Source: Hormiphora californensis (lineage: Eukaryota; Ctenophora; Tentaculata; Cydippida; Pleurobrachiidae). From it: a stretch of 64,000 nucleotides of DNA. Location of the stretch: contig CM035352.1 of assembly GCA_020137815.1 (NCBI GenBank), positions 5,749,159 through 5,813,158 of the forward strand. Reading direction: 5' to 3'. The translations under genes and the position numbers were made by a program. The notes beneath the pieces were generated by a model. That model had not been told where the DNA came from and did not search any database. It worked only from the letters and a program-made list of their open reading frames with translations. Below are positions 42,880-52,003 of this stretch, in pieces. Positions within the stretch are counted from its first letter, which is position 1. Every line of letters starts with the position of its first letter.

Positions 42880-42909
42880 CTTCTCTCTCTCATCTCTCTC
42901 TCCTCTCTC

Positions 42910-42962
<53 letters not shown>

Positions 42963-42975
42963 TCCTCTCTCTTTC

Positions 42976-43073
<98 letters not shown>

Positions 43074-46000
43074 AAACTCACATGTGCCATATTATTCCTT
43101 ATTCAACAACCCATTAGGTTGAGGAGGAAGAGACAGAGTACAGTCAACTGTGTATAAATCCTAAAGTTACTAGCATGTCCGATGTCCTACCTATCAGTAC
43201 CCGAACCAGCATCAAACTTCTCGCCTCGTCTGATCACTACTTTGAATACGTTCGGAGGAGGAAAAGTAGCAGAATGAGCATTAAAACACACTCTGAACCT
43301 AACGTACTGGAGGTACTGCTTAGTAGATAGTTTTGTTTTTCTATTTGTGTTTGTTCACGGCACACGCCCCACACAATTAATAAGGTTCAGGTTGTTCCCC
43401 CTTTGATCTGACTAAGGTGTGGACCATGTCTTACTTTACTTTTCTGATTATATTAACTTTGTCTAACTCATCTCTCCACTCTTCCTCTCCAACCAACCAA
43501 CTCCCTCTCTCTCCCCAGCCGACGTGTAGTACCCGACTAGTACCTCCACCCTTCCCGGGGGAAGGCAGTCAGTATGTGAATGAGGAAGACACCCATACAC
43601 GAATTATCAGGGCCTTTAGTGAACCGAGCAAGTGTAACAGTAGCTTCGGCAGCCAGGTAATGAGAGATGTTGTGTCACCACTAATATTGGCAATTGTTTT
43701 GCAACTGTACATGATCACATATCTCATCTTGGAGTTTCTCTCCCCTCAAATCTCTATCTAATCATCTCCCTATTGCCAGGAGTTTCTCTCTACCCGCAGT
43801 GATCTGAGCAACATATCCAGTGAACTCAGCTCTACAGATAACCTACTGGACTCAACAGATGAAACGAGTTTCTTCGATACAGACGAGGTATGTTTTAAAA
43901 TCTCCCCGCAATCAAGACGAGATATTTTAAACTCTCTCAATTCAAGATTCACAAAACTATTTGGGGAATGAAAGCTGTCAAAATTGTAATCCACCACCCA
44001 CTAAGAATCCAAACTCTGCTGCCAAGACCACCCTCTAAGTATTATCTATTATGTTTTTGTGACCCCTCCCTAACAGCACACCCCACCTTGTATTGTTCAT
44101 GACATGTTGGTGTAGTAACCCCCATCCTGAATGATATTGTTCATTATTAATTTAGAGCAAAAACTAATTGAAATTAGTTCGCCAGAAAGGTGGCCCATTT
44201 TGAACTTACTCCTTCATTTCCGTCACCTTTGAGTTGAGGCTCCAAAGACATTGAGGTATCCGTAAACTTTTCCGCCTTCAACTCAAAGGTGACGGAAATG
44301 AAGGAGTAAGTTCAAAATGGGCCACCTTTCTGGCGAACTAATTTCAATTAGTTTTTGCTCTAAATTTGTACTCTTTTTTTGTTGGTCGTTTGAGGTCATT
44401 TATGACCTCAAACAACTAAGATAATTGTCAACTAAAGTGTTCAAATGTAATTCAAATGTATCCTGGGATGTAGGAAGCTGATTTGACGAAATTTTCAAAA
44501 TTCAACGTCGTTTTGACGTCGTGACGTCACATGTGACGTCACGACGACGTAAAAACTAAAAAGTTATGACAGACTATTTAGCCGATGAAGCACTAAACGT
44601 GTGAAAAGTTTTAAAGGCAGCAGTAGTCAAGAACTGAAGTTATTGCACGAAATGTGAGTTTTTGTGTAGATTTTCACATCAAATTTTTGAGTTCCGACGC
44701 GTTTTAAGGTCTAAAAATGACAAGTTAGAGAAAATCACTATATAGTATCTGAAAGTTCAGACAATTTGCCTCTAACGATTTTCAGTCAAATCAGGAATCA
44801 GAATACGTCTTGAGGGTGTTAGGGGCGTTTGAAAATATTTGGTCTGAGAATTTTCAATGACGTCACTTTGTGACGTCATTACGGTCGTCATAGAGGACAT
44901 TTTCACTCGAAACCTTAACTAATGCATGCCCCGAACGATTTGCTAACGGATAAAACTTGGTTCAAGTCTCCAGCTGGTATGGATCAGGCTACAAGTGTTA
45001 CACAGTGAAGCGTCTATAGCTATATATCTATCTATATATCTATCTATATATCTATTTAGAGCAAAAACTAATTGAAATTAGTTCGCCAGAAAGGTGGCCC
45101 ATTTTGAACTTACTCCTTCATTTCCGTCACCTTTGAGTTAAGGCTTCAAAGACATTGAGGTATCCGTAAACTTTTCCGCCTTTAACTCAAAGGTGACGGA
45201 AATGAAGGAGTAAGTTCAAAATGGGCCACCTTTCTGGCGAACTAATTTCAATTAGTTTTTGCTCTAAATTTGTACTCTTTTTTTTGGTCGTTTGAGGTCA
45301 TTTATGACCTCAAACAACTAAGCTAATTGTCAACTAAAGTGTTGAAATGTAATTCAAATGTATCCTGGGTTGTAAGAAACTGATTTGACGAAATTTTCAA
45401 AATTCGACGTCGTTTTGACGTCGTGACGTCACATGTGACGTCACGACGACGTAAATATTATGACAGACTATTCGGCCAATGAAGCACTAAACGTGTGAAA
45501 AGTTTTAAAGGCCATGGTAGTCAAGAACTGAAGTTATCGCACGAAATGTGAGTTTTTATGTGGATTTTCACATCAAATTTTTGAGTTCCGACGCGTTTTA
45601 AATTCTAAAAATGACAAGTTAGAGAAAATCGCGATATAGTATCTGAAAGTTCAGACAATTTGCCACTAACGATTTTCCGTCAAATCATGAATCAGAATAC
45701 GTCTTAATGGTGTTAGAGGCGTTTCACAATGTTTGGTCTGAGATTTTTCAATGACGTCGCTTTGTGACGTCATTACGGTCGTCATAGTGGAATTTTCACT
45801 TGAAACCTTAACTAATGCATGCCCCGGACGATTTCCTAACGGATAAAACTTGGTTCAAGTCTCTAGCTAGTATGGTTCGGGCTACAAGTGTTACACAGTG
45901 AAGCGTCTATATATATCTATATATCTATATATCTATATATCTATATATCTATATATCTATATATATACCTATCGCCACACTGAATTTTCTGTTTTGGGGG

Positions 46001-47149
46001 TGGTGTCATAACTTGCGACCTGAATGAGTTAGCTACTTGAAATTTTTACCGTCAGTAGAGGTCTATGTGAAGCTTCTTAGTACCAAATTTCAGCCTCTTA
46101 GCTCATCTGGTTCCGGAGTTAGGAGGGGTCGAAAAGTGCCAAAATGGGCTAAAACTTTAAAATTGTTATATCTACGCTGTTGGCAAGCGGGCCCACTTTT
46201 TCGGGAAAAGTTTTAGGGGGGAGGGGATGGGGCCACCTTTGCGCTTGCCAGCGCAGTGATCTATCGCCACACTGAATTTTCTGTTTTGGGGGTGGTGTCA
46301 TAACTTGCGACCGGAATGAGCTAGCAACTTCAAATTTTTACCGTCAGTAGAGGTCTATGTGAAGCTTCTTGGCACCAAATTTAAGCCTCCTAGCTCATCT
46401 GGTTCCGGAGTTAGGAGGGGTCGAAAAGTGCCAAAATGGGCTAAAACTTCAAAATTGTTATATCTACGCTGTTGGCAAGCGGGCCCACTTTTTCGGGAAA
46501 AGTTTTTGGGGGGATGGGATGGGGCCACCTTTGCGCTTGCCAGCGCAGTGATACCACCCCCCCATATACAGGATGAGACGTGCCTCTCTCATTGTTAATA
46601 CCCACATACAGGATGAGACATGCCTCTCTCATTGTTAATACCCCCATATACAGGATGAGACATGCCTCTCTCATTGTTAATACCCCCATACAGGATGAGA
46701 CATGCCTCCAGGAGTATGTGGCACAGCAACTAAAGGGTGTCCCTGCTAGACTCCAAATCCTCAGAAAGTGCTCCCTTAGTACCAGTGATAGTGACGATGG
46801 TGCCGTGTTAAATGTGAAATATGTACAGAGCTCCCAGGTACTTGAATTTCTAATTATTTGTTTGTCACAATATCTTCTAATCTGAGCTATCAGGAACTGA
46901 CCGAATCAGGAAATACTGGTCCCTGATTGGCTGATAACCAGTCACGTGACCTAAATAACGAGTTCTGATTGGTTGTTTACATGTGTCGGTCGGTTCCTGT
47001 GAGCTATGAACATGACATCTGTGTTTCAGAGCGAGGTCAGTAGTGATCCCTTTGTTCCAGCGTGTCGGGCCCGTCTAGTGAACCTGGGGATAAACAACTC
47101 GATAGTACGACCCAGACTTTCACTCAGCACCGAACCAGCCATGCCCTAA
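41170..47149 (+). CDS. C1-RhoGAP protein (ARHGAP29/ARHGAP45/GMIP-like, no F-BAR seen)
   Basis: Exons: 41170-41361, 41517-41630, 41742-41879, 41995-42187, 42517-42669, 43118-43312, 43519-43656, 43780-43887, 46694-46837 and 47030-47149; nearly all phase 0. About 497 residues after correcting one base. The N-terminus is a C1 Zn-finger: H-V-F...CRTC...CQKCGLVCHRKC...C. Next is a RhoGAP domain: ATFGVDF, IPHVVVKCVNYIEEHGMQTK, GIYRVAG (arginine finger), SSVLKLYLRQLPEPLL, ELIEVALRHQESPDKK, LPKANRYTLRFIIEHLNRVA and MNLGIVFGPTLVKP. The domain order and spacing fit the GMIP/ARHGAP29/HMHA1 group, which inactivate RhoA, but the F-BAR is missing upstream. The frame breaks by one base at about 42030. The Ser-rich tail spans the last four exons. 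Intron 8 (2.8 kb) is packed with tandem repeats. Confidence 0.87.
42786..43072. repeat. Long (TC)n tract upstream of an acceptor
   Basis: About 290 bp of TC with T-runs, ending 45 bp before the acceptor at 43116-43117 of the RhoGAP gene. Confidence 0.95.
44151..45925. repeat. Tandem pair of ~0.9-kb composite repeats
   Basis: Two copies offset by 904 bp (44151 and 45055). Each begins with a ~215-bp hairpin (TTTAGAGCAAAAACTAATTG ... reverse complement), then a GAGGTCATTTATGACCTC palindrome, a GACGTCGTGACGTCACATGT palindrome with CRE-type TGACGTCA cores, and ends near GTTACACAGTGAAGCG. A TATC/TATA microsatellite follows each copy. No coding sequence. Located in RhoGAP intron 8. Confidence 0.85.
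45971..46553. repeat. Tandem duplication, ~292-bp unit
   Basis: Two near-identical copies starting ATCGCCACACTGAATTTTCT at 45971 and 46263, ending GCCAGCGCAGTGAT. In RhoGAP intron 8. No coding sequence. Confidence 0.9.
46556..46715. repeat. 40-42-bp minisatellite duplicating the RhoGAP exon 9 acceptor
   Basis: Four copies of (C)CCATATACAG|GATGAGACATGCCTC plus TCTCATTGTTAATA. Exon-like starts fall at 46572, 46612, 46654 and 46694. Only the last continues as an open exon; in the others a TAA follows within 27 nt. Confidence 0.93.
46891..46999. mobile_element. hAT-type MITE, copy 3
   Basis: CAGGAACTGACCGAATCAGG to GGTCGGTTCCTG, with target duplication TGAGCTAT (46883-46890, 47000-47007). In RhoGAP intron 9. 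Confidence 0.92.
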
Positions 47150-47622
47150 TATACCCTTCACCCCCTCCCCCACCCGCTTTATTTTTGTATATTTTCTGTT
47201 TGCTGACTTCATTCAACCTCCAGACTATTATTATTATTCTAGTATGCTATTATTATTATTCCGTGACGGCCAGGGATCCCCGACACCTAGATAATGCGTG
47301 TAAGATGTATAAAATATCAACCCCCAGTGTGTATATTGTGTATGTATATCTCCGCTATTCGGCAGTATTTTCTGTATAACCTTGTTGTAGCAATGTTGAT
47401 ATATCCGGTGCAGTTAACCACCCCGCAACCAAGCAATATATCCAATTTGAATGTATGTGGTTTAGTTTTCCAGTTAGTTCCCTTGACATCCACTTTGCGT
47501 AGGGCGCGGTAACTCCTAGATGGGTCACCCCGCGCGGCTCCCCGCGCTGTCCCTTTGTAGAACTCACTCCTTGTCAGCGCAGGATTAATCTACCTCTAAC
47601 CTCCCTCCCTCTAGTCAGCGCT
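47150..47622. other. RhoGAP 3' UTR / BCL7 upstream
   Basis: A (TTA)n-like patch lies at 47226-47262. A CTAG acceptor-like site at 47611-47614, eight bases before the BCL7 ATG, suggests a 5' UTR intron or trans-splice acceptor. Otherwise non-coding. Confidence 0.4.
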
Positions 47623-48663
47623 ATGTCAAGGAGTATCCGGTTAGAGACGAGAAGCAGGGCGAGGGATGAGCTGAAACGGGCCATGAATTCTATTGATAAG
47701 GTTCGGAAATGGTAAGTATGTCAGATCACAGATGTCTTGTTCCAGTTCAGTTTTCACTATTTAATTATTATTTAATTATATTCCTTTAAACCCAAGTGAA
47801 TCTAGTGGAAGATGTGTCTACTAAGCTAGCACCGCTCTAAGATGAAAGCGTTTATTTCTAACTCTCTCCCAGGGAGAAGAAATGGGTGAAGGTGGGTGGA
47901 GCAGGGTGCAAGCTGACTGTTTACAAGTGGTCAAGGAAGGCAGTTGAGATAGCAGACAAGACTGATAAAGATAAACCAGCCATTATAGCTGGCAATGGTT
48001 CAACTATTAAACCTGGTGGACCAGCCCCGGAACCCATGCAGACTGAACAGGAGAAGGGGGACCAGAAGAAATCTGTAATGCTGGATTCTAACAGCAACAC
48101 TTTTGTAAGTTTAGCAACTCTATAATCAAAACAGAACATTGTTTATTGACCCCCCCTCCCCGGTTTATCGACCGCCCAATTCCAGGTGGGGGACGAGTCT
48201 AGAGACAGCTTTACTGCATCTAGTGCAGAGTTCATGAAGTACTGCCCAGATCCCGATACACAGGACAGTCTCAATGCTCGTGAGTTCAGATATTATATGA
48301 CATGGAGGGGTTCGTTATGATAAGCATCTCTCTTAGACTTTTTCGTATGACCTCTTTTATTAACAAATCTCCCCCCCTCTCCAGCAACTACGGACGATAA
48401 CACGAGTTCCCGGACCCCTTCAGCCGCTAAGGAAACTCCAGTACAGGAGGGAGGGAAGATAACGGTGTCGGATGCCTTCAAAAACTCCTCAGAACCGACC
48501 CTTCCAGAGGCCGCTAAAGAGGGTAGGTCTTAATGGGGATATAGGGAGTGACTGTATTTATCCGATAAAGATTTTCTGGTCATTTCGTGTTATCGGTGTT
48601 GTTTTACTATTTTCTAATACGCAATTACATTTCTCAGGAAACATGGAGCAAATGGAGAAATGA
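47623..48663 (+). CDS. BCL7: BCL7-family SWI/SNF (BAF) subunit
   Basis: Five exons, 47623-47711, 47873-48104, 48186-48279, 48385-48522 and 48638-48663, in phase; 192 residues (human BCL7A-C are about 200-230). The conserved N-terminal BCL7 region is clear: MSRSIRLETRSRARDELKRA, then IDKVRKWEKKWVKVG and LTVYKWS, matching the vertebrate order ETRSRAKDDIKK / VRKWEKKWVTVG / YKWVPV. The C-terminal part is polar and Ser/Thr/Pro-rich, as in the family. BCL7 proteins are accessory subunits of the animal BAF chromatin-remodelling complex and contact the nucleosome acidic patch. The acceptor CTAG just before the ATG implies the start codon lies near the beginning of its exon. Confidence 0.94.
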
Positions 48664-48853
48664 AGGTCGAAAGAGCTGAAATATATGGACATTTTGACAA
48701 GATAAACAGATATATTTTATCCACAGATTTAATTGGCGCATTATTGTATTTGAAATCTGTATTTACCCACCACTTTTACTATATTGAATCAGTACTATAG
48801 TATGATCCTGTCCATCCAATATTCCTCCTAGTCCCATCTCACTAGGTATTGTA

Positions 48854-49261
48854 ATGGCTGACTCTGAAAAGAAGATACCCAGACCGGACCTGGAGAAGGC
48901 AGCAAGACGATCCAAAAAGGGCACTGGAGTGAGGAAACTTAGTGGCGGATTGGGCAGGGTAAGTGACAACTAAATTCTACTAGAAAACACCCCCAAATAT
49001 AAGGTCGGATTTTTTGAGGGTGTCACCACCAAAAAAATCCGGCTTTTGTGGTGTGCAGTACTATCTGTGTATCAGGGATTTCACCCCCTTATCATACAGG
49101 AATTTGCACTTATCGGGGTTCTATTTCTCGGAGGTTACGCGTTTATGTTCCAAAAGATGGAGCGAGCGAAACAAAATGAGACTGAGCAGAAGAAGAAGCT
49201 GAAGGAGTTAGAGAACAAGTATGGAATCACCATCCCCCTGGAAGTTGATAAACACAAGTGA
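48854..49261 (+). CDS. Small single-TM protein, unknown family
   Basis: Two exons, 48854-48958 and 49100-49261; 88 residues. A basic N-terminal 35 residues (MADSEKKIPRPDLEKAARRS) precede a TM helix (FALIGVLFLGGYAFMF), then a charged helix (KQNETEQKKKLKELENKYG) and IPLEVDKHK. The layout resembles small mitochondrial inner-membrane subunits or assembly factors but I recognise no family. The intron contains a mini copy of the AAGTCGG MITE (49001-49044). It sits 190 bp after BCL7 and 250 bp before another small TM gene on the same strand. Confidence 0.7.
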
Positions 49262-49514
49262 AATGTTTTTATTTGACAAGATCACTCCCTGACCCTCATA
49301 ACTACAATTGAATGAGAACTATGAACTGATCCCTGGATTATTTTTGGATCTGTTATTCTATCCAGCTGCTTGATGTGTGTTAGATGTTAGCGTGATAAGA
49401 ACTTTTTACAGACTTAGCATTGGTTTTAGATCTAAAATTAAACTAATTACCTAAACACTAAAACAAACTTCCATCCTCTGGTCTAGTTTCTAGGTTATGT
49501 GAGGAACAACTGAC

Positions 49515-49891
49515 ATGGAGAACTCTAAGATAGCCCGTCCTAGTCAGGACAAATTCCGAGGACTGAACAGGGGACCTAAAAAGGTAAAAGACCCACTTTC
49601 CTGAATAACAATCGAATATTTTACAATGCTTTCGAATTTCGCTCTAAGTCTAACTGATATAAATTTCCGCAGACTATACTCATCACGGTAGCGTTCAGTG
49701 CATTTGCCTTGTGGTTCAGGGACTGGCACAAGAACTGGCTGCGGGCAGGACAACCTGCCGAGGGGTGGCAGGACTACGATGAGGAATTCAAACGGAAGGA
49801 GGATGAGAGATGGGGGATAGATAGAAAGGGAATACAGCCTAACACTGTGGTAGATAATGTTAGAGAGGCTTTACAGTCATTATTCAAGTGA
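49515..49891 (+). CDS. Small single-TM protein, unknown family
   Basis: Two exons, 49515-49583 and 49673-49891, phase 0; 95 residues. The N-terminal 23 residues are basic (MENSKIARPSQDKFRGLNRG), then a TM helix (TILITVAFSAFALWF), then RDWHKNWLRAGQPAEGWQDY and a charged C-terminus ending ALQSLFK. Like the gene upstream it has a basic leader exon, a phase-0 intron right before the TM, and a charged tail, so the two could be distant paralogues or parts of the same mitochondrial assembly. That is inference. Confidence 0.7.
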
Positions 49892-50105
49892 AATGTTTTC
49901 TAGTTAACTTATTCATATGTTTTAATTACCAGTTTGATGATTGAGTGTCTGTCTCTTTCATTTCTATATTTAAATTTCTATTTCCCCAAACTAATACCTA
50001 CCCAGTACCCTACTCCAGCGTATCACCTACTAACCCCTACCTCCACCCAGTCCCCTACTCCAAAGTATCCCCTACCCACTCTCCACTCTCCAGTGAGTAG
50101 GTATC

Positions 50106-51498
50106 ATGGCTGCTAAGAAGATCTCGAAGAGCAAAGAGAAGAAGCTGCAAAGAAAGGAAAACTTGGCAGCCCTTGGAGAGTCTCAGATGAGGTTAAACAA
50201 GGCAAATCTACCCTCCAACGATCACCTTGCATCCTTTAAACCGTTCCAGAAATATACAAGGAATGGCCTAGATCTGTCAATTGAATGTACCCATTTCGCC
50301 AACCTGGCAGAATCAGACTTTGAGAGTATCTTCAACCTACTTGAAACCAACATGAAGAAAGGTAAGCAGTCTTGTTGAGTACCATCCCTTACTAAAACAA
50401 GTCATGACTGATGATCATCAACTTGAGTATGAACAAGTTAAATTGTGACCCACATTGTAGCAGTTCGATAGGATTGGCTACAACCGACTACTAGGTTGCT
50501 AAGTAACCCCTTAATACTAGGCATCTCCGGGAGTATTTCTCAGAGAAGCCCACCCCCAAATCAACTCTATTTATCCCCCCAATTTATCTCTCTATATATA
50601 GAGAGATAAATTGGGGGGATAAATTAGATATATCTAACTGCATGTGCCCTGCAGAGTACGAGGCAAGTGATTGGGGATGGAACGGGAAGGAAAAGAAGGC
50701 TGAGCTGAGGGAGAAGAACCCCTGGTTCCTTATTGCCCGTGATACCGCCTCCAAAGTCATCGCCTTCGCTCACTTTAAATTTGATTTTGATGAAGAGGAG
50801 GAGGTGCTATATTGTTATGAGGTGAGGCTCACACTATGACGCTACCTAGCGGGGTCAGACCCTTTTTCAAAGTCTGTTCAAATCGGGTCGGCGCCGCCAG
50901 ACAGCTATTTGGATCACTATAGTGAGAGGTTGAACAAGTTGAAACTACCTCTACTACCTGCTAATCCATTATTGTTTACAGGTTCAAGTAGTGGACGAGA
51001 TGAGAAGTAAGGGTGTTGGGAAGTTTATGATGCAGATACTGGAGTTGATCGGGTCTACCACATCTATGAAGAAGATGATGGTAACTGTGTTCAAACACAA
51101 CTCCCGATCTATCCACTTCTTCAAGGACGTTCTCAAGTGAGTCTTCAACCACATGAACCACATAGCTGTTATGGCAGCAACTGAGTCACTTAGTTGCCAT
51201 AGCAACCACCTGAACCACTTAGTTGCCATGGCAACCACCTGAACCACTTAGTTGCCATGGTCTAGTTTTTAATGAATTCTTGGTGAAGAGACCCGTTTAA
51301 CAGCACACATCACAGCTGTCAACTAACCCCTTCCCTCCTCCCAGATATACAGACGATGAGACATCGCCCCGTTATTGTGACCCGCTAGAAGAGAGCGAGT
51401 ACTGCTACGAGATTATGAGTAAACCTCTCAAAGCGAAGAAGACCGATAATGGGTGTGTTAAAGCCCCTGCTGCTCCAAAATGTTGCCAAAAGTGCTGA
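50106..51498 (+). CDS. NAA40: N-alpha-acetyltransferase 40 (NatD)
   Basis: Four exons, 50106-50361, 50655-50821, 50982-51136 and 51345-51498, in phase; 243 residues (human 237). It starts MAAKKISKSKEKKLQRKE like other NAA40s. Family segments: GLDLSIECTHFANL, YEASDWGWNGKEKKAELREK, PWFLIARD, LYCYEVQV, the acetyl-CoA loop MRSKGVGKFMMQIL (Q/RxxGxG type), MKKMMVTVFKHNSRSIHFF and EYCYEIMSKP. NAA40 acetylates the N-terminal serine of histones H4 and H2A. The C-terminus carries an extra CVKAPAAPKCCQKC tail not usual in the family. Intron 1 has a perfect hairpin and intron 3 RFX-like palindromes. Confidence 0.95.
50571..50622. repeat. 52-bp perfect palindrome
   Basis: TTATCCCCCCAATTTATCTC and its reverse complement around CTATATATAG. 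In NAA40 intron 1. Confidence 0.9.
51190..51261. promoter_or_regulatory. Tandem RFX X-box-like sites in NAA40 intron 3
   Basis: About three ~29-bp units (CCACCTGAACCACTTAGTTGCC...). They include GTTGCCATAGCAAC and a perfect GTTGCCATGGCAAC, which match the RFX X-box consensus. Binding is inference. Confidence 0.5.
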
Positions 51499-52003
51499 AT
51501 ACTGAATACTGGAAGTTAACACACACATCGTGGAGAGATAGTGGTAGAGAAGAGATGGACAGTTCGGTGTGTTAAATTCCAGAGTTAGTCTGCGAGATAA
51601 AAACAGCTCTGTTAATCATGGCTTTTTAACTTAATAGAAATGTTTTTACAGTATATTATTTGAAGGTCCCACTTTTATATTTATCGCTCTTTTCATTACA
51701 CACAACAAAATCAGTTGTCCTTTAATTCAACAGAGATCATGGGGTGTCACTGGTATCGCTTCGCAGATATGTGATAGGTGTCAATGTCACCACGGGGTGT
51801 CACATTGTTTCTCGACATCACAACACATGACACCACTCCATGATCTCTCAGTCAATCAAACCCGGAAATGGCTGGATATCCATAGCCCCATGGGCATGGT
51901 GCTACGGTTTTAGATACCCGTGATTTAGGAAAATATGGGACAGATCAAACACAAAAAACACATCACACTGATACACAAAATAAAAGAACGCACAGTCCTA
52001 GTG
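51499..52003. other. Convergent 3' flanks of NAA40 and WDR81
   Basis: Non-coding. Contains a duplicated GGGGTGTCAC phrase (51739 and 51795) in an imperfect inverted arrangement with CATGATCTC. Confidence 0.4.

Noticed and set aside
48854-49261. HIG1-domain protein
   Set aside because: Only one TM helix and the HIG1 motif is missing.
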